From assembly GCF_963583255.1 (NCBI RefSeq), contig NC_084807.1, positions 5,188,872 through 5,252,871 on the forward strand: a stretch of 64,000 bases of DNA, written 5' to 3'. The translations under genes and the position numbers were made by a program. The DNA comes from Pyrus communis (taxonomy: Eukaryota > Streptophyta > Magnoliopsida > Rosales > Rosaceae). Of this stretch, positions 34,322 through 47,000 are shown in pieces. The notes under the pieces were generated by a model. The model was not told the origin of the DNA, made no database searches, and saw only the letters and a program-made list of their open reading frames with translations. Position 1 is the stretch's first letter; each line of letters starts with the position of its first letter.

Positions 34322-35083
34322 ATGGCCAGTCACGGAAGGGAATTAGTGGTGGGTGAGCCTTATTGTTATACATGGATTCATGGCATTGATGAATCCGAAG
34401 ACAGCATACAAAGCACGCATTTCGTGATGTATATCAAGGCGACAATCAGACGCCAGCAGCCTAGGGTTTCAGAGGAAGTGGAAGAAGAGGACGCAGAAAT
34501 AGAAGAACACTTTAGTGTGAATGATGCCACAATGGAACTACAATTTGACCCAGACAGTACTGACATGGGTATTCTCATTTCCAACACACTTTCGGGCCTT
34601 CATATTCCTCTCCAGGCTCATCCACCCATAGTAGCTGAAATATTATATAAAGCCTACTCCTGGGCAACGGATAATGATAGTTATTTTCCTCCTAGTCGAG
34701 AGGTTTTTCATATGGGGGTGTACGTGGAAGTTAGCGTTTATCAGACATACCTGTCAGATATTGGGGACACTGACATGGACGTGTCTGATACTGGGGACAC
34801 TGACATGGACGTGTCTGATATTGGGGACACTGACATGGACGTAGAGGATGGTGGTGATGAGCCTCAATTTGTACCGGCAAGTAAATCGTCCATTGAGGAG
34901 TTGGAGAGGACGATAGTCGAAACCTCAACAATGTGTTCTATTTGCAGGGAGGAGATGATGGTTGGCTCAGAAGCAACTCGGATGCCGTGCTCACATCTTT
35001 ACCATGGAGATTGTATTGTGAAGTGGCTGCAGAGAAGCAGGATTTGCCCGTTGTGTAGGTACTCCATGCCTGCTGATGAATGA
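34322..35083 (+). CDS. RING-H2 finger protein, probable E3 ubiquitin ligase
   Basis: An intronless gene of 253 residues. I chose the ATG at 34322 (MASHGRELVVGEPYC) because it aligns with the start of the split paralogue; an in-frame ATG lies at 34208. The N-terminal domain (about 1-140) is shared with the paralogue and is not one I can name. Residues 146-175 are three acidic 10-residue repeats (DIGDTDMDVS). The RING-H2 finger at 205-245 has all ligands, C-x2-C-x14-C-x-H-x2-H-x2-C-x10-C-x2-C. Such fingers recruit E2 enzymes and transfer ubiquitin; no membrane segment suggests a soluble protein. Tandem position with a dead copy indicates local duplication. Confidence 0.8.
   Translation: MASHGRELVVGEPYCYTWIHGIDESEDSIQSTHFVMYIKATIRRQQPRVSEEVEEEDAEIEEHFSVNDATMELQFDPDSTDMGILISNTLSGLHIPLQAHPPIVAEILYKAYSWATDNDSYFPPSREVFHMGVYVEVSVYQTYLSDIGDTDMDVSDTGDTDMDVSDIGDTDMDVEDGGDEPQFVPASKSSIEELERTIVETSTMCSICREEMMVGSEATRMPCSHLYHGDCIVKWLQRSRICPLCRYSMPADE
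34757..34846 (+). repeat. Three 30-bp in-frame coding repeats
   Basis: Units start at 34757, 34787 and 34817, each beginning GATA[C/T]TGGGGACACTGACAT. They encode DIGDTDMDVS-type decapeptides and are absent from the neighbouring pseudogene, so they arose by recent in-frame expansion. Confidence 0.9.
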
Positions 35084-35429
35084 TGATAGAAATTATTGTC
35101 ATAATAATGAGTCGAATTTGATGTGTTTTCTTTGGTTAATCTGGTTATATTTCTTCCCAATTTATTATGCATTTTGGTCTTTCTGAACCTAATTATGTTT
35201 TAATATTTGTCGTACAACAAAATTCTTGACTGCTGTGATGATAGAAAGATTGAGATTTTTATGAATATTGGGTTGAATTTGATGTTCATTATTGGTTAAT
35301 CTAATTAAATATTTTACTGCGGTCACTTATACATAAGAGAAGTGATTTCCGCATAACCGTTTTGTATGCAAAAATCACTTCTCATACTACAATAGTACCA
35401 ATCTAGCCCTAGCTAATCCACTGAAAGTC

Positions 35430-35585
35430 ACCACTTGATATTCATTTTCACTTGTAATCGAGAAATCTTGGGTTTGATTCTTGTCAAAGACAAATTCGAA
35501 CAAAATTATATATAACTAGTTCATTGTGAGGCTTATCTCACTCCCCCACTCCTTAGTGTAGATAATATTGTATGTATTAAAAAGA
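35430..35585 (+). mobile_element. tRNA-derived SINE-like repeat, diverged
   Basis: It shares the block TTCACTTGTAA...GTTTGATTCTTGTCAAAGAC and the tail CTCACTCCCCCACTCCTTAG with the copy at 27650, preceded by weak box A similarity. Confidence 0.55.
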
Positions 35586-35995
35586 TATGATAAAAAAGCC
35601 AACCGTAGAAGGAAGCAAACTTATTAGGGTTCCATAGAGAATAATAGCCCCAAGAGGTTGGAATCCACATGAAATTACTCTGGTGAAAACTAAGAATTGA
35701 AAAAGATACTTACCATTAAAACAAACATTGCAATCTTTAGAGAAATGAAAACATAAAAAGGGATGGAGAAAATGAAAGGGGTAAGGATGATACGGGAAAA
35801 AAAGCAGACATGAGAAAGAGGAAAAAAAAATGACTATAAGACATGAAAATCCACAAATATTTATTTACCAATAAAAAGCATATATAATCAATTGTCTGTT
35901 CCAACAGCAAAAGGATTTAGGCAACTTACATAAAATGATGTACTTAATACAAATTAAACCAAGTTAAACGTTTAAAGCTATGGCCACAAAGCTAC

Positions 35996-38110
35996 TTAAA
36001 CTTTAAGCCAATCATCACCAGAAACTTCAAACTCATCTGACCGTTCCTTCTTGACATCATCAACCTTCTTTTCCAATTCACTGTTGGCAGACTCCTTCTG
36101 TACATCATCAAGCTTCTTTTCCAATTCACTGTTGGCAGACTGGAGCTTTTTCTGATAACTCTTCCGTTTCTAGTCAATCACAACAAAAAAAAAAGTATAG
36201 GTTATGTAATGCGTAGACGATTCATGGTTCATCAATCCAAATCTTCCCAGTTACAAATAAAATAGGGAAATTAATTAAACAAACCTTTCATTCTTTCGCC
36301 AAAGATGCGGCCGATTCATCAGCCTTCTTTTGCTCTAAATAACCGTCCCCATTCTGAAAGAAAAAAGCCAGTACATGAGCTCCCACGCACTATATGATTC
36401 TTTTAGGCCAGAAAGCTCCCATTAAATAATAGTTACATATAAGATTATATAGTAAATAAGCTATAGTTTAAGAACAAGAAAAGAACCGTTTCGTGCAGTT
36501 GCATCTCCATCAGTGCAAGAGCTTTCATAGGATCTATCTTTTCAGCTTGAGTCTGTTCAACCAGAAACGTAAGCTCTAGCATTTCAGCTCTAGTCTACTC
36601 AGGCTCTTTCTGCTGACATTCGTTACGCTCAAGCTCTCTCTCAAAATTATTTTAAGCTCTTTGTTTAGGTCAGCTTCCCTCTCTAGCTCAGCCATTTTTT
36701 TGGTAAGCTCTATGTTCTCAAGTTGTTTCTTTCTTTCTCCTTCTTTGTAAGCTTTGATACTTCTGCTCAAGAGCTTTATTAAGGTTAACCTTTCAGCTTT
36801 AATCTACTCAAGCTCCTTCATAAGATCTTCATTTTGAGCATTAATTACTCTCCTCAACCATTTTCTCAAGCTCTTTCTTCTGACATTCATTTTGCTCCAA
36901 CCTTTTCTGAAAATCATTCTCAAAGCATGATGAATATATATATGCGATTTCTCTCCTCACGCTATTTCCTCTGAAATTCAACAGTCACACAATTATCCGG
37001 GTAAGCATTGTTAGTCTAATCGAATATCAAACCTCATGACTCATGATAATGTCCTCCAGTTCTAGTTTATGGCAGAGACAAGTCACTATTTGAAGAGGTT
37101 TTAGATTTTCATCGTCCAATAAAATTGTTTGTCATTACGCTATGCATGCATGGTTGATTGAGTTTTAATTAGATTCAATATAACCATGTAAAAAACGGTA
37201 GGTCCTTCGGTTATGTCCGTTATTATGATCTATACTTGGATGCATACTAAAATACACTTATGACCATAGTCAAAGTCCAAACCAACACTCAGGTTTATTG
37301 GAAAAGAAATCATGCCTAAGAATGACAATGCAATCTATTATTAATTTTAATCCTAAAATAAATTTATGTAATTTAATTGATGTTAACTTGCGAGGAAGAA
37401 CGATACCAGCTCTTGCAGTTTCATCCCAAAACGTTCAAGGGATTTCTTAAGCTCGGCCTTTTCAGCTTCCTTTTGCCTAAGCTTTTTCGTAAGAGCTTCC
37501 TTTTCAGCATCCTTCTGTTCAATCACGCTCTTTGTTTTGATCAACCTAACTCTGGAAATCAACCAATTTATTGCTAAATGCCTTCTTATCAACCTCGATC
37601 TGCACAAACTTGTCTTCAAGATATTCCTTTTCAGCGTCAATTTTCTCGAGAGCTTCCTCAAGCTCTTTCTTTTCAGCCTCAGTTGTCTTGAGATCTTCCT
37701 CGAGCTCTTCCTTTTTAGCCTTAATCTCCTCAAGTTCATCCCTAAGCTCTTTCTTATGAGATTCACTCTGTTCAAGCTTTTTCTCAAGATGTTCTTTAGT
37801 TTTTTGTTTTGATCAGCTACATTTTGCAGCTCAAGCACTATCATTCCAAGCTGTTTGTTCATCTTATCTTCGTTCTGCAGCGGTGCAGCCCAATAAGTTT
37901 TTTCCTAAGTGTCTCCTTATCAGCTTCAGTCTGCGCAAGATTTTTCTGAAGTTCATTAACATCTCTCAAGATGTTTGGTAAGCTCTTTCTTTTCGGCATC
38001 ACGCTGTGCAATAATTTTCTTAAGTTTCACGGTTTGTCGAGCTTCAAACTTCTCACTTTTCTCAAGCATTTTCAAGTTCTGCTGGTATTTAAAGTACGCT
38101 CTTGACAACA
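35996..38110 (-). pseudogene. Decayed coiled-coil protein gene
   Basis: The minus strand carries Glu/Lys/Leu heptad sequence, but in pieces and different frames. Pieces, 5' to 3': about 38110-37985 (LKMLEKSEKFEARQ...) with a frame change near 37970; about 37970-37870; about 37800-37550 (LEKKLEQSESHKKELRDELE..., regular heptads); about 36750-36490 with a stop near 36600; about 36360-36290 (DGYLEQKKADESAASLAKE); and the end 36180-35996 with a repeated SANSELEKK and the terminus FEVSGDDWLKV, stop at 35996-35998. GT/AG signals suggest some breaks are introns, but at least two frame changes are not. I cannot name the family. It could be a pseudogene or a poorly resolved multi-exon gene. Confidence 0.55.
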
Positions 38111-38282
38111 TAACATGAAAAATAAAACAAGCTAATTATCTTTCCTGCCCTTTTCCGAGGCAAAGGCAACATGGGTAATCAGAAACCTAATTACTTAAGA
38201 AAAAGTTACTCACCAAAGTCCATATATCTGCTGAACTGCATGTAATGCATGTCTTCAATCCTATAATACAGAATAAATTGAA

Positions 38283-38584
38283 GAGTAATGCTATTCATAC
38301 CATGTTTTTGTACCATATTTTTATACTATCTTATATGGCATTTGATGTGGACAGCCATATTATTTGAATTAATCAGATTTTTAAATTGAGTCATTATTTA
38401 ATAAATTAATAATTAAGAAAAACTAGTTAATTAAATGATAATGATGATTGTGGTATACGAGGAGTCTTTCTCCTTCCTTTATTTGGTTTTGCAAATTTTT
38501 CAAATGATGTGACTGTTCACATCAAATGCCATCTAAGATGGTATAGAAATATAGTATAAAAACATGGTATGAATAGCATTACTC
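38283..38584. mobile_element. MITE, 302 bp, Mutator-like
   Basis: Inverted ends GAGTAATGCTATTCATACCA and the matching right end ...ATGAATAGCATTACTC extend over about 45 bp with few mismatches. Both flanks are TAAATTGAA (38274-38282 and 38585-38593), a perfect 9-bp target duplication typical of Mutator-type elements. There is no ORF. Confidence 0.85.
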
Positions 38585-38627
38585 TAAATTGAAACAATCC
38601 AAGTAATTAACCACTTACACCAGTTCA

Positions 38628-38630
<3 letters not shown>

Positions 38631-38659
<29 letters not shown>
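38631..38659. repeat. (TA)n microsatellite
   Basis: About 14 TA units within the spacer following the MITE. Confidence 0.9.
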
Positions 38660-38662
<3 letters not shown>

Positions 38663-39403
38663 CAGATGTGTATGCATTTTATGAAATATAGATGCATTCA
38701 TTCTAAAAATTACTGTATATTATGTAAATAGTACTTCAGCGAAATTTGACAATTAAACAATCAGGATTAAAAAGTAATACTTATTTTTATGTATTATATG
38801 TAGTATCAAAGAGACAGGTGTAAATACACTTGAGATACATCGTTTATGTACAATGCATTGAGTCTTGATTGGGGAGAATAACTAAGATGTCACAGCTACA
38901 TCATCATTGTGGCATTGCGTGTCAATCATACAATGTTATGAGGAAACACTAACACATCACATTGTCCTGTTGGCAAGTGAGGTCATGATGATATTGTACC
39001 CGTGCCATACCATATTAGGCATTCTCCAGTTTGGTGCTCGTTTTATGCCTAACCAAATCATGATGAGACTGAATGCATACAAAGGCAACGAAATCGTACG
39101 ATTTCTCAACATGGAGAAAGTTTCGCATCTATTGATGATCATTATAATTTATAACTCATTGTACTAAAAAGCTATATCAGGTAAAATAGAAAAACTCCAT
39201 AACTTAAATAAGTGGAAGGTGTCCCTCAAGCCATCCCTCATAACACCTGGGGGAAGAATGATCAATTATAATATATCATGTGTAAATTTATAATTCTACA
39301 GAAAAAATGAAAAAGCTGGTCTAGCTAGGGTTACTTGCTAGGGTTTCAGGACCATCGGAGGTCCTGTGGGTTAAAAAAAACTGGTCAAGGCAAAGGTCAA
39401 GTT

Positions 39404-39600
39404 AGTTTCTGAAAAATGGTGTCTTAACACCATTTCAATTTTAAGCCATTCTTCTCCAGATTCAGTGATTTCAAATACAAGGGAAACACATTCAGATATC
39501 AAATATCATAATAACTAAAAGGCATCCAAACTCACTGACTTGATATGATTGAAAATCTCAACTTCGACTTGCTGATTAAGATTTCTCATGTTTCTCAACC
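39404..39600 (-). pseudogene. Fragment related to the coiled-coil gene
   Basis: On the minus strand 39470-39410 encodes FEITESGEEWLKIEMV, which matches the terminus FEVSGDDWLKV of the gene at 35996. Just upstream 39590-39530 encodes MRNLNQQVEVEIFNHI. It may be the 5' exon(s) of the same gene or the tail of an older tandem copy. 39850-39980 looks like a leader (AAAACCCTAGCTCTCTCG). Confidence 0.4.
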
Positions 39601-40689
39601 CTAACAAGAAAAAAAAAAATTAAATACCGAATTTATAGTAATCAAAATCAATTAGAAAAGAAAATGTGATGTCTTTGGCTAGTTCTATGCTAACAAAATT
39701 ACTTAGAAAAACAAATTTGTTGTTTCAAACAAATATGATAAATTCATACCACTCAACATGAAATATATGTATACGTACGTATGATATCTGCATAAAATAA
39801 AGATTATGGTATACATAAGAACTTACGCGTGTAGTATAACTAGAGGAAATTCAGCACTCACAGTAACAAGAAGAGTCAACCTTGGATTTCGTCCTTGTTC
39901 AAGGTCGAATCGAGAGAGCTAGGGTTTTGGGTGTGTTCTCTTATGCGCGAACCCTATAAAAATACAGGTCTCCATTTTGTGTTCTTCTACATAACTTGGG
40001 AAAAGGGTTATATATCCAAGCTAACTACAATTCTAATTAACTATGGTAAACAAAAATGAAATCCCATAAAATAAAATAGAGCAAAAATTAATATCCTCTT
40101 CAATTTTTTTATCGATCCCTACAATACTGTAAATAAAAGGCATTGCCAAATGCCAAAAAATATTAATAAAACCAAGTAAATTATTTATTCCTTTATTCTA
40201 TTATTTTTTTCCAATCTCAATCACAAGTGTAGCATGTATAGAGTCTATAGACTGCTAGTAAACTATAAACATAAATTTGACATAAATAAAAATTGATTTG
40301 GGTTATTTGAAAGGCATAGCCAATTGCCAAAATAATTAATAAAAATGGTATTTTTTTTTATTAAATCAATAACATGTTACAATATTGGCAATATGTCAAA
40401 TTCATGTTACAATTTTTTATTTATTAGACGTGATTAATTTGATTATTTTTTTGGGAGAAAAAATATTTTGGGTGATTAATTTGATTATAATAAAATAGAA
40501 ACTGCAATGCGGTGGTTTCAGACTCCTTCATAATACTAAAACAAATATTAGACGTGATTATTTGATTATAATAAAACAGAAACTATAATGCAGTGTCTAA
40601 ATTCATGAGACTGAAGAACGAAAATTGCAATTCAGTGTTTGGCTGGAATTTAATTAAAACATGCCAAAATCAGATCTGTAGAAATATTA
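39601..40689. other. AT-rich spacer
   Basis: No gene is seen. Two near-repeats share GGCAT[T/A]GCCAA[A/T]TGCCAAAA (about 40139 and 40312). ATTAGACGTGATTA[A/T]TTTGAT recurs near 40425 and 40548. Confidence 0.5.
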
Positions 40690-40985
40690 TTCCTTAAACA
40701 ATTCCAAACGGCATGCGTTGTGTCATTATGTCATAACCAATGGTGGGAGATAATACGGATTCAGAGATAGCACTAGTAAGATAACTAACCGCCAGGTAGT
40801 CTTGATGAATATTCAAAGAGGATAAGCAGGATTGGGGATAAGGAGTCCAGGGGCGGCATCTGTTGCTTTGTAACAAGGAATGGCTTCATCTGGCGAAGCC
40901 AAACAAGGTAATTGGACTCGGTGAGTTTGAGAAAGTGGGTGGTGTTGGGACCGGGGAGGGAAGGAGAAGAAGAAGAGGAAGACAT
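40690..40985 (-). pseudogene. Copia gag N-terminal relic
   Basis: The minus-strand ORF from 40985 reads LTESNYLVWLRQMKPFL, the start of Copia-type gag (DUF4219/UBN2 family). A frameshift follows near 40860, and related sequence (QDYLAVSYLTSAISESVLSP) continues in another frame. No RT or LTR is next to it, so only the gag head remains. Confidence 0.6.
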
Positions 40986-41395
40986 AATGTTGAAAGGAAA
41001 AAAGCCCTAGACCTAGACGCAGGGATGATAGGGAAAAAAAAGAGGTTGACGTTGGGGAGAGAAAAGAGAACCCTAGGACGTAGTTAGCAGAAATATTATT
41101 CCTTAATCAAATGTGTATACAATGCTTACAATATATAGGGTATTAGATAACCCATATTTGATGGGAATTTAAATATAACTAGCATATGATAGAAGAAGAG
41201 AGCGAGAGAGAACGTGGAAGTGGGGATAAAGAGAAGAGAATAGAGGTTTGTTTTTTATATTTTTTAATTAGAGATATATATGTAAGAATTACATGCAGGT
41301 GATGTTTAAAAAAAACAAAATTTTGGTTGTTTGAATTACATTATTGCTCATATCTTTTATTTATGTTTGCTTTTGATTAGAGAGTTAGAATAGTA

Positions 41396-41400
<5 letters not shown>

Positions 41401-41428
<28 letters not shown>
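41401..41428. repeat. (AT)n microsatellite
   Basis: Fourteen AT units in non-coding DNA. Confidence 0.9.
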
Positions 41429-41431
<3 letters not shown>

Positions 41432-42115
41432 GGAGAAGAATCTGGAGATGATGATTATACTTTTAACATGATCACTCTTTCGTCCCTCATCCCAAACCCC
41501 TGAACTAGTAAACTCCTTCTTCATCCAACCAAAAAAACCCAAGAAATCAACTTCCATGTTCCAACAACAATACCCAAATTATATTGAAAAGAAAAAACAA
41601 ACAAATTTGATCTCTCTTTAGCAATCATGGTTGCTCACCCCAACGGCTCCAAATTATGAGCTGCTGCTTCATGCATTCTCTTAATTTCTTTGTATATAAA
41701 TGCCTATTTCTTTCAGGCCCCATTTGCTTTGATCGATCTTTAGGTTGGGCACAACAAACTATCTTCCATTATCACGTGAAACGTATTCAAGCACTTAGAA
41801 TGATTAATTGAATTCATTTTCAAGAAACCACTCGCAATTGTTAATTATTAAATTCGTAATCAAGCAAGAGTTTTGCAGAGAGTCGTAAAACTCAATTGTA
41901 AACCCAATTACCATAAAGAAATAAATAAAAAATTGTAAACCCCTAATTTCTTATTCTGATAGGCCTTGTTGGATTAGGACTTTGTATTGTTTTCTTGGGT
42001 GTGCAAAGAGAGATAAAAACACGTGGTGTACCATCTGTGTTCCCGTCACAACTAAAAATTTCTCAAAGAAGAGAGAGAAAAAAGGACCAGAGAGGAGAGA
42101 GAGATAGATTAAGAG

Positions 42116-42314
42116 GGAAAAGGATCCGGTCCGGATCTCTCCCATCAAAGGCCTAAGATCAAGTGATCCGGACCGTTGAAATTTGATCCAATGGTTACAA
42201 TTATTATAACTTTTAGAGGAATCCCCTGTTTGTAGCCGTTGAATCTAATTTCAACAGTCCAGATCACTTGATCCTGGGGCTTTGATGGGAGATATCCAGA
42301 CCGGATCCTCTTCC
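42116..42314. mobile_element. Fold-back MITE, about 199 bp
   Basis: The left arm GGAAAAGGATCCGGTCCGGA and the right arm ending TCTGG...ATCCTCTTCC are complementary over about 65 bases, leaving a centre of about 65 bases. GATTA occurs just outside both ends (42107-42111 and 42315-42319), which may be a target duplication if the element is a few bases longer. Confidence 0.75.
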
Positions 42315-42339
42315 GATTAGGACTGCCAATTGCTGAGAC

Positions 42340-42575
42340 TGGTTTACAATATTACTAGCATAACATTAAGGTTTGCCTAGTGTGGCATGCAATGTACCAT
42401 CCTTCTCAGCTGCCTGCTAGGGTTTAGATCTCTATAAATAGGCAACTCAAAGGAGAAAACCGATCATCACCACTTACGTCTCAGAACTCTCTTAAGTTTT
42501 TTTTTTTTTTTTCCTCTCAAATTATTTATGACTTAAGCATCGAAGCCCCTTTGGCAGAGACTTCTTTTTCTAAGC
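42340..42575 (+). mobile_element. LTR fragment with promoter and R-region
   Basis: It holds TATAAATA (42433-42440) and 100 bases later GACTTAAGCATCGAAGCCCC followed by TTTGGCAGAGAC, a type of sequence seen in the R region of plant gypsy LTRs. A second copy in opposite orientation is at 53860-54330. No complete element is attached. Confidence 0.5.
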
Positions 42576-44086
42576 ACAGCTCGATGAAAACAACAAATGA
42601 GATTTCAAACTTACAAATCCAGAAGATGTAAAGTGAAATGGCAATGTAATTTTTACATCTCAAAATTACCTCTCTACATTGGAGATGCTTTTTTACGTAA
42701 ACTTGGTCTACTTTAAGATTGTGTAGTTATTAATGTGGCTTCGTTAATAGAGATTGTTTAGAGGTATCAGGAAAATTTTAAGCTAGCTTTTTCTTCAAAA
42801 GATAACTTTTGAACCATATAATTTGACTCTTCGACTACGTTTGGATATGGGATATGGGAAAGAAAGCTTGTGAATGGGAAAGTGTTGCATTTATGAAGGT
42901 TCATCTATACGGCGCAAGGAATATATTGGTGTGGTTTCAGAACTTACCTTTGTTGGAAAACGGTGGAAACTCACCAGGAAAGTGCTCCGTGTCAGAGCCT
43001 TTGACTCAACGACTTAGTGTTCAAGTTTCGCGAAACAGAGCCCAAGGCTACGTTGGTGGTGACAAGAGGAAAGTGATCGATATGCTTAGGAAATTGAGGT
43101 GTTGACTTTGTGGTTGTTCGAGACAGACGAAAGTGGGACGAGAGAGAAGGGAGAGAATGAGGGGGGAAAGAAGCTGCATTTTCAATGAAAATTTATCATA
43201 CTCAATATACTTCAAATTTACATTTTTAATTAAAATTTATCTTAATGTATTCCATATTACTTCGAATAATATCCTCACACTACACTCTCAACATAAACTT
43301 TACATTTTATACTGACAATCCATACTGTTTTGTGCATAATTCAAACAATTATCCTAAATATGGTGATGCTTTTGGGTCCCGCATGCACAGTGGAGCTCAT
43401 CATCCCTTTCCCAGGCAATACGAGCAATCGTCGCTTCCATACTTTTCTGAACATTATATTGAAAACAATCCTAATCCACATGGGCCTTTACCCGCATAAT
43501 GGATTGTTTCACCATCCTACTTGCCCTTGCTTCTATTGCTATGACAAACACCTGCAGGGTTCAGCGCAATACGAGATGGTCAAGTGACCTTAATCCCCAA
43601 ATGGGAAGCTTTGTTCCTTCCCATCCAGATAGGGTGGTGTTAACTGGTGGTGGCCGGCCATGTCTTCCATTTTCTGGTGGTGCTCCTTTTGTTTAGGTCA
43701 AAATTATCATTGCATATTAGGGCGTACAAGTTATTTAAAATGTAGAGTATATTTAACATTGTTTAAGATACCAATTAAAAAAAAATTACTTTTGACTTCC
43801 AAATGTCATAAAATCTTCGTTATATCTCTTAATTTTGCACACACACCAAAAATGTTTTGACTTCATAAAAACATCATTTTCATGGAAAATAATAAGGAAG
43901 TATAAGCAGCACATCAGGAATTTTGGAACTACATGTTGATTTTTTGTGTTATCCTATTATCCTCCACCCAACCCAACCGCTGCTTCTTCTTCTTCCTCTT
44001 CCTCTGCCTTGTATACAACTATTTTCCCTACTTTTTGGGGAAAAGAAAAATTAAAAAATATTTGTTCATATATAAAAACAGAGAAG
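42576..44086. other. Spacer upstream of the DUF1997 gene
   Basis: No gene is supported. An 83-codon ORF at 42854-43105 with a bias toward normal amino-acid composition (QRLSVQVSRNRAQ) could be a gene relic, but I recognise nothing. The last 150 bases should be the promoter and leader of the next gene. Confidence 0.45.
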
Positions 44087-47000
44087 ATGGCACTGAGCTC
44101 ATTCTCTATAAAATTCGGTTCGATTTCGTGTCCCTACGAAGGCCACAGGACCGGTACGTCTCCGAGACTCCTCAAGCTCAACCATGTCCTTTCGGTTCGC
44201 GTTTCGGCCGATTCGACCCCAAAAGCCCGATTCGTCGCCCGCCGAACCGAGTCCGTTTCGGTTCCGCAGCTCCAGCGTCCTCTAAGTAATGTTAGAATGA
44301 TGTTTCGGATTCTTTCCATGCAATATCATTGCTTTGATTTCTCAATATTCGACGAATTTTTTTGATTTCGTGTAATTAGGGTTTTGTGGTTGTTGGGTTT
44401 TCAGGTGAGTATATGAGCTTGCCGGCGAGTCAGTACTCGGTTTTGGACGCGGAGAGGATCGAGAGAGTGGATGCGAATACATTCAGGTGCTATGTGTATA
44501 GGTTCAAGTTCTTTGCGTTTGAGGTTTGCCCTGTTCTTCTTGTTAAAGTCGAAGAGCAGCCCAATGGCTGTTGCATTAAGCTCTTGTCCTGCAAGGTGCG
44601 TGTGTTTGTGTTTGTAACTGTCTCATTTTCGTTATGGCACGTTTACTAATCCGTAAGCGCAATGGAAGGAATTGAATTGAATGGAATTGAATTGTGAATA
44701 TTTAATGAGCCCTTTTGCTTCTGTTTCTTGCTTACAGCTGGATGGTTCGCCGATTGCAGTTGCGCAGAATGACAAGTTTGACGGTGAGAAAATGTTTACT
44801 TAATCTTATGGCATATGAAGAATGAGAATATGTTTTGAAACAATTAGAACCGTAGACGTACTATTTTTAGAGATGATTTCGGCAAGTTGCTATAGCTGTA
44901 GTGCTTCAATATTGAAAACTACACTTTAGGGCTCAAAACATTTAAGTGCACTCTAATTGGGTTATTGTGGAAAAATCTTATCACTGAGCTACAAAAAAGT
45001 AATTTGAGATTGCCTGCTTAATTCCAACCAGTTGTTTCACAAGAAACAGATCAAGTTTTAAGGTTAACTAACTAATTCGTGGTCTGATGAGTACCTACTA
45101 TAGTCTATCATTAAGTAACAATGAAAGAATTGAGTTCATTTGCAGTTTTACCAGTTACCCTCTAACCTTTTGATGTGTCACAAAGTTTTTCTATTAAGTA
45201 ACAATGAAAGAATTGTGTTTGTTGGACCTTGGTTGGGTACATGCATAACCAAGCTCAAGATCATTTGAGCTCAAATGTCTAGGTTTGAATTGGTTAAGGC
45301 ACGGTGGGATGTAAATGACTGAATTTTGAATTTGTCGAGGCACGGTCGGAAGTAAATATTGGGATAAGTATTTACTAGGGAGGAAACAAACTGGATGGTT
45401 ACACTTTTGGTAAAAAGAGGTGTTCCTCTTATTTTCTTTTCATTGATTCAATCATTGTGAGATTGGTAAAATTACAAATTCTGGATGTCAATTTGGAATA
45501 TATTGACTCAAGTATGTAATGGTAGAGTATGACTCAAGTATGTAATGGTAGAATTGTTTAGGACAGCCCTTAGTGTCTCCTAGGCCTGACAAGCTAAGAG
45601 TAGCGAACCTTGGGCTTTGGTTGTTAAACTTACTGAGTTGAGCTTAAACTTGGATCAGTTTCATAACTGAATGAGCTCAATGGAACCTTTAAATCAGATG
45701 TAGTTGTCACATTTATATCCTTATCTATTTCTGTGGTAAGGTGCATTGACTACAAATAATCTTTTTCACATTTGAATTGAAAAGGTAATGCATCTACTAC
45801 TGAAGTGGGTGCATTGATGCTTAAGCTTGTGGAGGTCTTTGTACAGATCTGTTTACAAATCTATATGTGTGTGGGTGTGTGTGTGTGTACCCCTCCGTAT
45901 TGGAATCCAATTATTTACCCTCCGTGTGCTTTGATGCTTAATCTTTTTGGGAAATTGGCCGTTATAGAAAAATTACAATTACTGATTGTGGAAATCGAAA
46001 TATTGACATGAACTGCACGAACAACATAATATTGAAGGAGTGAAATGTCTAAAGTACCCCTACATAGATTTAGTGTTGATTTAGTGTAGATATCATAGAT
46101 ATAGTATTGATATATAGGGTAGATATTGTTGATAGGATGTTCATAATGTAGGTATACCGTCCATATGTTTACAATGTTGTTGATAATGGTAATTGATATT
46201 GTCAAAATGTGTTGCTATAGTTATTGATATATGTTCAATATGCCGTCTATATGTTCACAGTATTGTTAATATTGTTGATATTTTACACTCACCACCATCC
46301 ACAATGTTACTATCAGCAAAACCTAAAACTTAAGCAGTCACAAGCAAGAAGATCCCCAAAAGGAAGGACAAACTCAAATCGATTGGAGATTTAACCTAGA
46401 ACTAGTCAGGATCGACTCCAATTCAGTGAGAGAGTTAGAGTTGCATAGAGAGAGGATTTTTCTAAGGTAGGTCATTTAAGAAAACTATTGAGAGAATCGT
46501 AGATGTGTAATGGGAAAATGAATTGGATGGAGGAGAGAGAAACATAGTGGGAGTGATAGGTAGATATAGACATGGGTCTTGGTCTCCACCTGGTACTCAA
46601 TGATCAGAGGCTACTCCAATGGTGAGAACCCATTTTTTATCGGTGGTAGAGTTGGTGGAGACAGAGAGAGAGCATAAGGGGTTTATAAGCAAGGGCTTTC
46701 TGGTCTTTGACACTCTAAAATTTTCTATACCAGCACACCCAAGTATTTCTATTCCAGCACTACCGCCCCTTTGAATCCTTCTACGACGACCAATTTCCAA
46801 TCTTTTTCATAGATTTGAGAATGGATAAGTGATTATTTGTGGTTATCTATTGTATAAGTTGGGTGGTGCTATCCACACACCTTTTTTTAACCTTCCCCAT
46901 ACTCCTGTCAATTTTTTACCATAGGTCGAATGAATTGAAGAGGATCAAAGGACATAAATTAACAGAGGGTGTGTGGAAGGAAAATGGGGTGTGTGGATAG

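Noticed and set aside
42530..42560. CCCTTTGGCA, at first like the star arm of a miR399 precursor
   Set aside because: No matching TGCCAAAGG arm folds back onto it, and the related copy at 53870 shows it belongs to an LTR R-region.
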